DNA of 64,000 nt from Sugiyamaella lignohabitans. Taxonomy: Eukaryota; Ascomycota; Dipodascomycetes; Dipodascales; Trichomonascaceae. Under the pieces are notes generated by a model that was not told where the DNA came from, did no database searches, and saw only the letters and a program-made list of their open reading frames with translations. The stretch is taken from positions 806,001 through 870,000 of the forward strand of contig NC_031671.1 in the NCBI RefSeq assembly GCF_001640025.1. Reading direction: 5' to 3'. A program made the translations under genes and the position numbers. Of the stretch, positions 23,181 to 34,467 are shown in pieces (positions within the stretch are counted from its first letter, which is position 1; every line of letters starts with the position of its first letter).

Positions 23181-25258
23181 TCTATTCACCATTTTATAGC
23201 AATTTAAAAATAATCCTATTTTATATCAGCATATTTTCTGATTTTTCGTTCATTCTGGGGTTATAATTAAATATTATGTTGTTATATGTGGGAATATGCC
23301 TATTAAAATTAATAACGACTAATCTGAGACATATTCTTTTAGAAAAAAATATAATAATATACAGTAAATGAATTACGAATTTCTTATAAAAACAAGTTTT
23401 ACAATGAATTTCGCTCTTCAACTAAGCTTATAACACTCTTATTGCATTCTTCCAACTTTGGTACACCTCTTGATCACAGTTAGTTTCATTTCATTTTATA
23501 TCCTTTGCATTTATCTTTTAGATATAATATAGTCAAGTCTGTCGGTTATTTTTATTACTACGATCCATCATTATATTATTTTTTCTATTCATTCACCTAT
23601 TAAAAGTTTTCATTACAGATTTATCGGTATTTTAATCTCTTAACAAATGAACTCACTATATACTTTTATTCAGGATAGATGACATATCAGCACAATGATT
23701 ACTTTCTCAGCTATGACGATCAGGAATATTGTACAGACCATAACAATTTCATTTTACATGGAATTACTGTATCCTTACTGCTATTCAAAATTTTTCACTG
23801 AGATTTCTCTGGCTATATATAAAATTACTACCATATACAGAAACTGAATTAAGGCAGCCCATGTAAAAATAACGATCATTTACAACAGCACATTTAATTC
23901 GTATAGCGGTTTATTTTGTTATTCGTCTATAGAAAAATATGGGAACTAGGAACAATAGCTGCATAGAGAAATTAGATATTGCTATTTTTATTTCAGTTAG
24001 AATAAATAATATATATGCAAATCAAAATACATGTGAGCTAAATAAACAAAAAATGAAAATGGTTAGATATATCTTCAACTTGTAGAAAGAATTGCACTTA
24101 TCTATTATTATGTCCATGACGACACCAAAGAAAAATATCAACTGAAGAGGGCCTCATAAGTAAATATATACTAATAATGAAAGCTCTGTTCTTTTGTATA
24201 AAATTAATTACACTGTGATATGGCTCCTTCAAATTTACATAATGGTAGACGGATTTTTATTCAACATATTAAAAATTAGCGGAATCAGCGTTCGCTTAGA
24301 ACTGCGACAAGGAAACCGTCATCAAGAAAGATTAATAGATAGAAGTCCATATACTCTACTATAGCTAGGGAATACTTTATTTAGAGAATATAAAACATTT
24401 CATAAAATTTATAAGTACAAATCTATATATATATTTAGACCAAAGATAAATTAAATAATAGAAAAACTCATCAGATTAATACATTAATTTAATAAAAATA
24501 ATCTTTTTTACTTTTGTGAAATATAGATCGGGTCTCTTTTCTTTACTATATAAAAAGAAGAAATATATTCTCGTAAGAATTTATATCTCGGATTCCCTTT
24601 TAAAATATTGTATCGCATTAAAAACTTGTGTATCTCTTGGCGGTGAGAAAAACTCGTATATTGAAATAGCTTAATAAAATTATAAGAGTAATTAATTGCT
24701 TTGTGAATCAAAGATTATTTGGTGAATGATAATATACCATAAGCACAGCTGCTGAACGTTCTTTCATTACCCTCAGAAACAAGGGATGGTTAAAAATGTG
24801 GAGGATCTTTAAAGTGGCCCAAATTATTTTTTAAGAGTGCTAAAGGTTTAGTTATCGCTTTTGGTCTGCTTGCTGTAATCAAAAATAGGAACAAAATATA
24901 TGGAGTATTCTTTGATATTTATGGCGATGTCGTAATATAATGAACAAAATTGTAATGCGTAACCTAACTTCTAAAATATTAAGATTCTAATTTAGAATAC
25001 AAATTAATACTGCTTAATACTTCACTGCGTAATAGAAATTATGATGGGTTGTACTGTAGCTTAGCTTCAATGGTAGGTTTTACAGGCTTAGGAATAAATT
25101 AAATATCCTTATCAGATTTTCTTATAGTGGACATTATTATATGATATGAAATTATTTATATATTTTTGCCTCTCGAGGATAAAACAGCAGTTTGCAGTAG
25201 AATTTTTTATTTTAATAATCAGCGTGGAATGTCCTTTGAATGGCCTCAAAATAGGGGG

Positions 25259-25285
25259 TTATTATTATTATTATTATTATTATTA
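25259..25285. repeat. (TTA)9 trinucleotide tract
   Basis: A clean ATT/TTA microsatellite of about 27 bp in the AT-rich trough. It inflates a short tyrosine-rich frame that is not a gene. Confidence 0.85.
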
Positions 25286-26164
25286 CATTTGCATGACATT
25301 ATTTGTATATCATATCATATCTATTTATTTTAAACTTGCTTTATTATTATCGACTCCGCTAGGATTTAATTTTGTACTGTAAAAAAATGGCTTTTGATTT
25401 TTTTATTCTTTTTTATAATTAATTCTATACTTTTTTTACCGGATTCTATGTCTAATTAAATTCGTAAGTTTATATCCAAAGCAAAATATTTTCTGAAAAC
25501 CAGGAGCTAGATTAGTACTTGTTCATTAGGTGAGTCGGGGAATTATTCCCTAATTGGAATAATATTTTTTTATAGATTGCGTTATTGATATTGATTTTGT
25601 GTAATATTTTTAATTTTAAGTCACAGATGCTGGTTGGGAACTGGGTGGTCATCTCTTGTTAATACTTGCGCCTGTTCATAATAATGCCAATTGAAGTTGT
25701 CTTGCCTTCGACATTAATATATTTGGATTATATGGATTCATCTTATTTTTGGGGTATTTTTTGAAAAAGATGTAACACACAGCCCCAACTTTCTCTGAAA
25801 GTTGAATATCTTCTATCGTCTAAGTTATATAGGTTATTGGTATGATGTTAGTGCTAAAAGATCTTTTTTTGAATATATATATGGCAACCAAAAAAAATGC
25901 TATTATAGTGGCTGGTACTCAGGAATAACGGCAATAGACGCGCCAGTGTAAGAGGCTTATTGTCGTAGTCTGAAGCCCGTGATGGTGGAAAAAATTACGA
26001 AATAGAGCGTAGCTAAAAATAAATTTAAATAAATATACGGTTACTACGACGGGATCAAATATATCTATCAATCAATTAGCAGCCGTTTATGGGTAGATAG
26101 GTGGTGACATTTGCAATTTCTATATAACGTGCTTGTACGTGAAACAATACTAAATTGGAGAGAG

Positions 26165-27886
26165 CTATTCATTTGATACATGCCCATTAGAGACCAAAGT
26201 CTGTTCATCCAGTTTAAGTTCTGGTTGCTCGCGTGTCAACTTCCAACTTTTAATAGAGGCAGATTGAGTATCGATTTCAAATAGTCGGAGACGACGAACA
26301 TATCCACCATAGCCGGCATAACCGCCTTCGCCAACTGCACCGCCGTAACATAGCCAAATACCTGTCTCACCTTCGCGGTCCGGCTTATCAAACATACAAT
26401 AGTCATTAACGTGATCATGACCTACAGAAACAACACTAACACCCACCTTGGCCAAAACATCTCTAGTGCCTTCATCGTTCGTAGGCCCCATAACAGGCTC
26501 ACGATGACTACCTACCACCGGATTAACGTTAGTCTTACGATACTCTGGTATTGGAATATGGAAAAATGCCATAGACAAAGGAATATGTGTATAGTCCTTC
26601 TGTAATTCTTTTATCTTTGTACTTGTATTTTCAATGAACTTCAATTGGTTAGATTTAATATGATCATAGGTTGAACCGCCTTTGGGAAGGGCAACGTGAC
26701 TATGGGAGTCGAGAAAATAAAAAGAGATCGCAGGGTGGTCGTTTTTGGGAGAGAGGGCCTGCAAGACATAGTTTCCGATCCCATCGACATCCTCAGGGCC
26801 AGCCTCTGAAAGAGAGAAGGGAAGAGTTGCAATAATCGACATCAAGTCCTCTTTACTAAGCGACCCCTGTGCATCATGATTACCAAAGACCATAGCATAG
26901 GGGATTTCCCGTTCAATGAAAGGAGCAACCGCCTTTAGAAGCGCACTCTCAGCATCGGGTGCTGTATCACCAAATATTTGGTCACCGGTCATAACAACAA
27001 AATCTGGAGTCTCCTGATCCAATACCAGCTTAATAAAGTCCAACGTACGCGGATCTGCCAAACAGTTTCCTGCTGAATCAGAGGGAAATGTATCACGGCA
27101 TATACCCTCCCCAGTGGAGAAATGTAAATCTGCTACCTGAAGAATCTTAAATTTACCACTTGGGTTAACGCGTAAAACTGGCTTCGAAGGTTTGTTCTCC
27201 ACGCCTCTTCTAATAGTGAGTGACGCAAATGCCTCCTTTCCAGAATCTCTGAAAAGGAAGCCAGGTTTCAACGACCAGTTCGGCCTAGGATCCACGCTAT
27301 CCTTTCCAAATAAGACATCTACACCGGTGACTGATTCTGATCGGTGGTATTTACCTTGCTTTACCCATAGACCGCTATCCTCATCCCTTAGAGTCCAACC
27401 ATGTTTAGCAGCCTCATCGTCATCAATAGCACGTATAGCATCACGACTAGCTTCGGTCTCTTCTTTCTCAGAAGTTGCTTGTCCAAGGATGTCTTTTACG
27501 ATGTATAAGGGAATGCCATGGCCATTGGCTTCCGTGGAATGTGCGAGAGCAAGGTCGAGAACAACTTTGTGGTCGTCTTGTAGCTCAGTTTCCTCAACTC
27601 TCTTAACATATACAAATCCCTTCCTCACCCACTTTGTATTTAAGTAAAGATTTTTGGGGATTTTGTACCAGCCATTAGGTTCTGCACACCCCGAAACTGT
27701 CAGACAGGATTGAACCTTTAAATCGACTATCACTGCCGTCGATTGATGGAGAGGTAATCTCGTCTGAAATGACGTGGGAAGAAAATTAAAATAGAAATCA
27801 ACAAAAACTATGAGAAGCGACAACACAAAGATGGAAATGCCTAGTTTTAACAACTGACGAACCCAAAATCGAGGCAGCAGAGCCAT
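26165..27886 (-). CDS. DCR2: Dcr2/Sia1-type calcineurin-like metallophosphatase
   Basis: Single exon, 573 residues. An N-terminal signal anchor (about 14-36, ISIFVLSLLIVFVDFYF) is followed by a family-specific N-domain and a complete metallophosphoesterase domain: ADLHF near 250, TGDQIFGD near 290, FGNHDA near 333, FFHIP near 441 and GHDHVND near 491. All metal-binding positions appear intact. In S. cerevisiae Dcr2 dephosphorylates Sic1 and Ire1 and so links cell cycle and the unfolded protein response; Sia1 is a related protein. Membership is sure; which paralogue is not. Its stop faces the AT-rich trough. Confidence 0.85.
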   Translation of the reverse strand: MALLPRFWVRQLLKLGISIFVLSLLIVFVDFYFNFLPTSFQTRLPLHQSTAVIVDLKVQSCLTVSGCAEPNGWYKIPKNLYLNTKWVRKGFVYVKRVEETELQDDHKVVLDLALAHSTEANGHGIPLYIVKDILGQATSEKEETEASRDAIRAIDDDEAAKHGWTLRDEDSGLWVKQGKYHRSESVTGVDVLFGKDSVDPRPNWSLKPGFLFRDSGKEAFASLTIRRGVENKPSKPVLRVNPSGKFKILQVADLHFSTGEGICRDTFPSDSAGNCLADPRTLDFIKLVLDQETPDFVVMTGDQIFGDTAPDAESALLKAVAPFIEREIPYAMVFGNHDAQGSLSKEDLMSIIATLPFSLSEAGPEDVDGIGNYVLQALSPKNDHPAISFYFLDSHSHVALPKGGSTYDHIKSNQLKFIENTSTKIKELQKDYTHIPLSMAFFHIPIPEYRKTNVNPVVGSHREPVMGPTNDEGTRDVLAKVGVSVVSVGHDHVNDYCMFDKPDREGETGIWLCYGGAVGEGGYAGYGGYVRRLRLFEIDTQSASIKSWKLTREQPELKLDEQTLVSNGHVSNE

Positions 27887-28152
27887 TATATTTGCTGGTT
27901 AGTTGTTATACGTGAAACTCTTAATCACATGTAGCCGCGCAACACCTCGTTTCAAATGTCTTGATTATCATGGCACACAGTACAGAGAAGTAGTTATCCC
28001 ACAAGAATCAGTAAGAATGTGTTTGTGTTTAATAAATATATTAAATAATAAATAGTCTATAATGTCAACAACAATACAGAACGAACACAATAAATTACAG
28101 GCGGCTGCAAAATCCCAAAATTCACAAAGATAACATCAACAAACGAAACATT

Positions 28153-28722
28153 TCAGAAAGCATCAGGCAACCTTTCGATAACATAAGAATGGGCACCAAC
28201 GCTCATTAAAGGCACTCCAGGAACTTTACGAATTCTCCTCTTTAAATCTGCGTCATTTGTGGCCACAATATAGCATTTGTGTTGCATGATTCGGTGCACC
28301 AAACAATCATCAGCATACGTCCCCTTATGGCTACAAGTGAGTCTTTGGACCCTTGGATCACGGGCCATTCTAAGAGCTATTCTATACTTAGGGCCCAACT
28401 TTTCCAATTCCGCCATCACGCAGTCAGTGACGATGGGAATACATCTAGCGTATAGAGTATCCATCATACCCCTGACTAAATCCAGCTTCTTCTGTATACT
28501 GAAGTTGATGAAATTTGTATCCACTAACACTTGATAAGGAGGCTTGATAGCTTCATTATACTGAAAAAAAAGCGCAGAAGACACCTGTGGTATTTCCTTC
28601 ACCAACTCTTTGTCTTGATCGACTGGTTTTTGCTGTTCTTGATTTTTTTTGATTCGTTGATCTTTCGAAGTTATGACCCTCTTTACTTGGGCAAACTTTC
28701 TAGTTTTCTTTGCTTTCCCCAT
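28153..28722 (-). CDS. FCF1: PIN-domain rRNA processing factor Fcf1
   Basis: 189 residues, the same length as S. cerevisiae Fcf1. I chose the ATG at 28722 because it begins MGKAKKTRKFAQVKR, the conserved basic start; the frame is open for 17 more codons upstream but those are not family-like. The PINc domain is nearly identical to the yeast one (QVSSALFFQYNEAIKPPYQV; DTNFINFSIQKK; HKGTYADDCLVHR; VATNDADLKRRIRK). Fcf1 is an SSU processome component needed for early 18S rRNA cleavages in the nucleolus. It is divergent from VPS11. Confidence 0.96.
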   Translation of the reverse strand: MGKAKKTRKFAQVKRVITSKDQRIKKNQEQQKPVDQDKELVKEIPQVSSALFFQYNEAIKPPYQVLVDTNFINFSIQKKLDLVRGMMDTLYARCIPIVTDCVMAELEKLGPKYRIALRMARDPRVQRLTCSHKGTYADDCLVHRIMQHKCYIVATNDADLKRRIRKVPGVPLMSVGAHSYVIERLPDAF

Positions 28723-28916
28723 TTTTATTGCCTTCGAAAGAACAAACACCCAAAAACTTGAAGTGATAACCAAGGTTGAGTTTACACCAGAAAAAAAATC
28801 TCAATCTCACCGCAGTTTGGCATGCATATGCCTGGAACATATTCTTTTAAAGGATGGTAGTAGTGCCTTCAAGTACCCCGGATAGACACTGATTGCAATA
28901 CAAGTGAACTGATATC

Positions 28917-31900
28917 ATGGCGTTGTCAGGGGTAGGACATAGAAAAATTATCGCAAAGATGGATATACTAACATAGAATAGTGGAGGCAGTTCAATTTTT
29001 TTGATCTCACCCCTATCAGGGATCCATCATCCCCTGAAGAGGGGCTGTTGTATTCGGTTAGTAACAATGAACGTAACAATTTCAACTAAGATAACTAACC
29101 TTCAGGATCCCGATGTGACAGCAGTGGCCCCAGGAAGAGATACAATCTTTCTTGCCACGTCCAAAGGTGTTATTAAAGAATTTGATAGTTCTTTTCGCTT
29201 AGTGCAGTCATTTGTGGCCTATAGCGAACCAGATTGGAATATTACCCACCTCGTATTCCTAGAAGGTACAAGCTTGTTAATGACAGTGGCATCCAAGACT
29301 AATCATCCTTTAACAGCACATTTATGGAATCTAGATAAAATTGACAAGCAATCTAATGGTCCGCATTGCCACACGACTATCACAGTTATGAACGGGTCAA
29401 ACACGTTTCCTCTCTCTGCTTTCTGTATATCATCAGATCATTCAATTTTGGGTTTTGGATACGCTGATGGAACTGTGATTTTAGTTCGTGGCGATATAGT
29501 AAGAGACCGTGGGTCAAGACAGCGAGTTGTTTATCGGAGTAACACGCCAGTAACAGGACTGGAATTTTATGAAGGTGATGAAAATGGATCTGTTGTCCTG
29601 ATGATTGCAACTGTCAGTCAAATCCTGACGGTTCCAACTACAGGACGGAATTCCGGAAAGCCTGATATTATTCTTGACAAAAAGGGAGCTGCGCTCGGTT
29701 GTGTTACTATGGTTAAAGGTTACAGGACGCAAAAAGATCGTTTAGCCGTAGCAAGGGACGGTGAAATTGCATACTATACACCTGTGATGAGAGGAGCATC
29801 AATAGCTTTGGATCTCCCGAAAAAATCGATTTATTCATTTGGACACTACTTCCTAGTAACTAGCATACTGTCGGCAGACAATTCATCAGTAGAGGCTTCC
29901 AATTCCTTCAGTAATTTCGTGGGTGCAGACACAACTAGGATATTTATTATTGATACGTTAAACAATTTTATTGCTTATACTGAACAAATGGCTGCTGGAA
30001 TAAAGTTTATTTTCACACAATGGGACAAATTGCATGTTCTTGGGTCAGATGGAATATTGTATGTGTTTAAAGAGAAGGATATTGATACTAGGCTTGCTAT
30101 TCTGAAGACCAATAATCTATATGATATTGCTATTGAGCTTTCAACGAAAATGGATTTAGAGAGAAATAAGATATTAAGATTGGAAAGAGAATATGCGGAT
30201 TTTCTATATAAGGGAGATCAGTCTGCAGAAGCCCTTGAACATTACATAACATCTATTGAATTGGGCCAAACAAGTGAAGTAATTCTGAAATATCGTGATT
30301 CTCAAAAAATCGACTACCTGACCAGGTATCTTGAAGCACTACATAGTGAAGGAGTTGCAACTAAACAGCATACAACACTTCTGTTCAACAGTTACGCCAA
30401 ATTGAATAATTTGGAAAAACTCACTCAATTTGTTGAAGGCTCCCAAAATAAAGAGAGTATTGCCATTGACTACGAAACCGCTATTAGAATCTGTTGTCAG
30501 GCAGGGTATTTCACTTTGGCTGTATACTTAGCTCAGCGTAGTGGCGATACAGATTTGGCTGTTCAAATAAAGTTAAGAGACTTGAAAGATTATAAGGGGT
30601 GTCTAGAATATATTAGAAGTCTAGATGTCACAGATGCATTGCGAATTTTAATTCAATTTTCAAGAGAGCTGCTGGATACATTTCCTGTGGAGACTACTGC
30701 GCTACTAGTTAGTTTGTTCACAGGTAAGTTCTCACCCACCGAGACTGAATTGGATATTAATGCCAGGCGGGAAATCCAACCTCAAACATTTGAAGGAAGT
30801 TCTGATTCGATCACCGCCCCGGTCTTGCAAAGCTACCGAGCTCTGGTAAACTATATGTCGAACGTTGGAAGTAATGCGCCAGTTGGATCAGACGATGCCT
30901 CGCATGTTAATGGTCGTAGTATACCAACATATCAACCACCACGACCAAGGCTTATTTTTTCTTCCTTCATAGACCACCCGAATGAGTTTGTGATTTTTCT
31001 AGAAGAGTGTCTTGAATCTTATGATAAGTTTGAAGCAAATGAAAAAGATAGAGCAGACTTACTTAGCACCCTGTTTGAAATGTACCTCACGTTATCTCGA
31101 AAGGCTACGGACCATGACACAAGGCATGGGTGGGAAAGCAAGGCCCGGAGCCTCGCTATGACATCAAAAACCCACATTGATCACAACACAATACTGCTGT
31201 TGTCACATCTGGCATCATACCATGATGGTAAGCTACTAGCCTGGGATGCTCGAGAAGGCTATGAAGTCGACTTATTTCGTGCATGTATTGCATCTGGAAA
31301 TGTGCAAGAAGCGATAGAAATACTTCATAAGTACGGTGAACATGAGCATGAGTTGTTTCCGTTAGCTCTCAACTTCTTCATTTCCTCGCCTTCTGTACTG
31401 GAAGAGGCTGGTGAAGAGTTTGATTATGTTTTAAAAAAAATAAAGGAAGAGCAAATTATGACACCTCTACAGGTCATTCAAACAATCAGTGTGAACTCGG
31501 TGGCGACAATAGGTCATATCCGTCAATACTTGGTAGATATTATCGACGCTGAAAAACAGGATATTGATCGGCATACTAAGTTAGCAGAATCATATAGGAG
31601 TGAGACCAGGTCCAAGCAAGAGCAAATCTCGAAAATTTTAAATGATCCCAGTATAGTTCAATATACTGTTTGTGCTTCTTGCGGGTCTGCATTAGATCTT
31701 CCAGTGGTTCATTTCAGTTGCAAGCATTCATACCATCAAAGGTGTCTAGCGAATAATTTGATAGGAAGTCGAAGTATTGGGGGATCTGAGGAACCTGTTT
31801 GCCCTCGGTGTCTGCCAGAACTAGAAAATATTAGAGCAATAAGACGTTCACATGAGGATGTTGCTGATCGAAATGATCTCTTTGAAATTGCATTACATGG

Positions 31901-31961
31901 GAGCGATAACAAATTCAAGGTTGTCACAGACTTCATTTCTCGTGGGGCACTGACGGGATAA
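28917..31961 (+). CDS. VPS11: HOPS/CORVET core subunit Vps11 (Pep5)
   Basis: Three exons: 28917-28931 (15 nt), 28982-29056 and 29106-31961. Introns are 50 nt (GTAGGA donor) and 49 nt (GTTAGT donor, AACTAACC, TTCAG). The product is 981 residues. Exon 1 encodes MALSG; joining gives a start like that of yeast Vps11 (WRQFNFFDLTPI, then LLYSDPDV). An N-terminal beta-propeller is followed by alpha-solenoid repeats and a C-terminal RING-H2 finger near residue 885 (CASCGSALDLP, CKHSYHQRC, CPRC). It tethers endosome and vacuole membranes. Frames near 29001-29105 that ignore splicing are not the real N-terminus. Both donors deviate from GTAAGT, so the 5' exons are slightly less certain. Confidence 0.88.
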
Positions 31962-32153
31962 GTGTTCATGCTATTATTCTTGTCTATAAACGTTTGTTCT
32001 ATTGTAATTAAACCAAAGTGAATTGTAAATTTAAACAACCTCGCAACTGCCTATAGCATGTTGGCTGTCAGGAATTACAGCTTGCATTTACTCAAATTTG
32101 TCTTCATATAAGCCATGTGCACTTTGTTCAAGGAATTTATTAGAGCTAATATT

Positions 32154-34286
32154 TTACATACGTTTGACAGGAGTTAAATTCAATAACTCCATACCGTTGC
32201 TAAGAACGCGTCTAGCACTGCTATAAAGAGCCAAACGAGCTTTCGCAAGTTCAGGTGTTTGACCAGCGACCCACAAGATGTCATAGCAAGAAGAGACACA
32301 GTGTGTCAGCTTGAATAAATAGGTTACCACAGTTGAAGGCTCTAAAGAACGAAGAGAAGCAAGTAAAATATCCGGATATTGTGCCAATATACGGACTAAT
32401 TCTTCTGCAATAGGTTCCTTCAACAACGAAAAATCTGCCTCATGTAAAGTGCTCAAATCCACGAGCGACTCTGCGTTACGTTCAATGGAACAGAGACGCG
32501 AGTGAGCATACTGCAAATAAGCACCAGTATCACCTTCGAATGAAAGCATTCTAGACCAGTTGAAAGCATAGTTGTTTATACGTTTAGCTTGCATATCTTG
32601 GATCATAACAGCAGCAATTCCTACAAGATCAGCGATTTCGTCAGGGTTCTCCACTTGAGAATACTTGGCCTCATTCTTCTTCATAACATCGTGCATGGCA
32701 TCCTTCGTCTCTTCCAGGATGTTGTCAAGGAAAACAACTGTTCCTTTACGTGTAGACATGCCCTGAACCATACCAAAGTTGACATGTTGCAATCTACTAG
32801 CCCATTCAAATCCCATGAGATCAAGGATTTTAAAGAATTGGGCAGTATGAAGATCTTGTTGCGAGGCAATAACATAAATCATCTTATCGAACTTATACTT
32901 TTCATATCTGTCCATAGCAGCACCAACATCACGGGTCAAATACAGACTAGTTCCATCTTTCTTTTGAACAATTGCCTTGCCAAGCTTTTTATTATACGGT
33001 GTCAAGTCAATTAATTTAGCACCCTTATCTTCAGTTAACAGATTCTTTTCCTCAAAAAGTTTAGTAGCCTTCTGCATTACCTCCTTGGAAACTTGCGATT
33101 CACCTGAATAAGAGTCATATTCAATATTGAGACGCTTATAAGTGTCCTTGTACTTGACAATAGAAAGATCACGGAACTTTTTCCAAAGTGCAAGGGCTTC
33201 CTCATCACCATCCTCCATCTTCTTAAAATAAGATCGAGCCTCATCGTCAGTTGCAGAAGTAGGAACAAATGCTGGAACTCCAGGGACCGCAGGGGTGGCC
33301 AATTCAGGTTTTTTGTCACCCTTCTTAATCTCCTGGGGTTTCTTTTCCTCGACTTCAACTTTCTCTTGTGGCTTTTCATTAGGGTGATCTTCATAATAGG
33401 CATTGGTCGATGCTTCCTTTTCTGCTTCAATATCCTTATTAATTCGAACATACACGTTGAAAAGATGGTTGATTGGGTTAGACTCCAATTCTTGCTCAGA
33501 GCCGTAGCGCTTGAAACCAACAGCTAAAATGCCGAACTGTTTTCCCCAATCACCCAAATAGTTCAAACGAATAACTTCGTAGCCCAATTTTTCATGCAAA
33601 TTGGAAATAAAACCTCCAATAATTGTGCTTCTCAAATGACCAGCGTGAAAAGGTTTGGCAATATTGGGGGAGCTAAATTCAACTACCGTTCTCTTACCCT
33701 TTCCAATGGTACTATTTCCAAAGTCGTCATTCAATGTCAAAATATCTTTTAAAACAAGATTGAATAAAACGCTAGGGTTGAAAAAGAACTGAATGAAAGG
33801 GCCATTAGCTACAACAGCCTTCAAATAGCTGTTCTCAGGAAACTCAGCAGCCCATTTCTTTGCCAATTCAATTGGTGGAGTGCCTTTAACTCTCAAACGG
33901 GGAATAGGAATAACTAAATCACCGCGGTCTGGGGTATTAGTCCACTCCAAAGCAGGATAGACCAAATCACGGGACACACCAGTTATCTTGGAAAGCTCTT
34001 CCGAGATGTAAGAACGAAAGAGATCGAAGGGATTATTAACAGGATCCGAGCCAGGGAAAGGTGTGAGAGCACTGCCTAGGCCCAAGCTATTCAATCGCTC
34101 GGTAAGAGTGTGGAGTTCAGACATTGTCAGTGAAGTATGAAACGAACTCTCTGGGTTATCTCTAGAAATAGGGTTGAATCCACGAAATGGTGTCGTAACA
34201 CTGAACTGACGTACAAACTTTGAACGCGAAACTAATGGCACCTTCCAAATATGTCTTGATATGAATGACAAACAGAAGCTAGTCAT
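32154..34286 (-). CDS. RRS1: Arginyl-tRNA synthetase, probably cytosolic and mitochondrial
   Basis: A 710-residue class I synthetase starting at ATG 34286. The HIGH-type motif is HAGH near residue 212 in SSPNIAKPFHAGHLRST, and the C-terminal anticodon-binding domain ends TPVKRM. A Lys/Glu-rich insert (about 295-345) interrupts the catalytic domain. The first 54 residues are basic and Ser/Phe/Arg-rich (SFISRHIWKVPLVSRSKFVR), like a mitochondrial presequence. A second in-frame ATG at 34124 (MSELHTLTERLNSLGL) would start a protein like the cytosolic yeast enzyme. Two start sites from one gene would supply both compartments; that is inferred. Frame upstream of 34286 has no ATG. Confidence 0.93.
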   Translation of the reverse strand: MTSFCLSFISRHIWKVPLVSRSKFVRQFSVTTPFRGFNPISRDNPESSFHTSLTMSELHTLTERLNSLGLGSALTPFPGSDPVNNPFDLFRSYISEELSKITGVSRDLVYPALEWTNTPDRGDLVIPIPRLRVKGTPPIELAKKWAAEFPENSYLKAVVANGPFIQFFFNPSVLFNLVLKDILTLNDDFGNSTIGKGKRTVVEFSSPNIAKPFHAGHLRSTIIGGFISNLHEKLGYEVIRLNYLGDWGKQFGILAVGFKRYGSEQELESNPINHLFNVYVRINKDIEAEKEASTNAYYEDHPNEKPQEKVEVEEKKPQEIKKGDKKPELATPAVPGVPAFVPTSATDDEARSYFKKMEDGDEEALALWKKFRDLSIVKYKDTYKRLNIEYDSYSGESQVSKEVMQKATKLFEEKNLLTEDKGAKLIDLTPYNKKLGKAIVQKKDGTSLYLTRDVGAAMDRYEKYKFDKMIYVIASQQDLHTAQFFKILDLMGFEWASRLQHVNFGMVQGMSTRKGTVVFLDNILEETKDAMHDVMKKNEAKYSQVENPDEIADLVGIAAVMIQDMQAKRINNYAFNWSRMLSFEGDTGAYLQYAHSRLCSIERNAESLVDLSTLHEADFSLLKEPIAEELVRILAQYPDILLASLRSLEPSTVVTYLFKLTHCVSSCYDILWVAGQTPELAKARLALYSSARRVLSNGMELLNLTPVKRM

Positions 34287-34390
34287 ACACAGTCCGTTCA
34301 AATGGAATTGTCTTGCCCTATGAGAAAAATTACGAGGAAAAAATTAGAGTCATCTGGTGTTATTTTTTATCATACGGCGCTATTGATATT

Positions 34391-34396
34391 CACGTG
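34391..34396. promoter_or_regulatory. CACGTG in the RRS1-LMO1 divergent promoter
   Basis: E-box core in TTCACGTGAT, midway in the 181-bp gap between the two start codons; third CACGTG in a divergent promoter of this window. Confidence 0.4.
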
Positions 34397-34467
34397 ATAT
34401 ATGCAGGGACTCTTTACGCCATCGCTGTTGATGCATGTCTATGGAATAACCAAGACATATAGGTGAT

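Larger units (their letters stand above)
22640..26160. other. Gene-free AT-rich trough, candidate centromere
   Basis: About 3.5 kb without a credible gene, the longest gap in the window. The frames present (about 24508-24711 and 25146-25382) are low-complexity, rich in Ile, Tyr, Lys and Phe, and match nothing. G+C drops sharply: I count 14 of 60 at 23221-23280, 10 of 60 at 24421-24480 and 12 of 60 at 24481-24540, against 25 of 60 in VPS27 at 18601-18660. It holds a (TA)11 tract, an inverted repeat and a (TTA)n tract. GC troughs of a few kilobases mark centromeres in several yeasts; replication origin or decayed element are alternatives. Confidence 0.45.

Noticed and set aside
24508..25382. 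Short frames in the AT-rich trough
   Set aside because: Rich in Ile, Tyr, Lys and Phe as expected from AT-rich DNA, one runs through the (TTA)n tract; no conserved motif.
23000..25900. Mitochondrial DNA insertion
   Set aside because: The AT-richness invites the idea, but no mitochondrial gene, rRNA or tRNA sequence is recognisable.
29001..29105. VPS11 starting within this unspliced stretch
   Set aside because: The spliced exons in another frame give the conserved WRQF start; this frame covers the intron.
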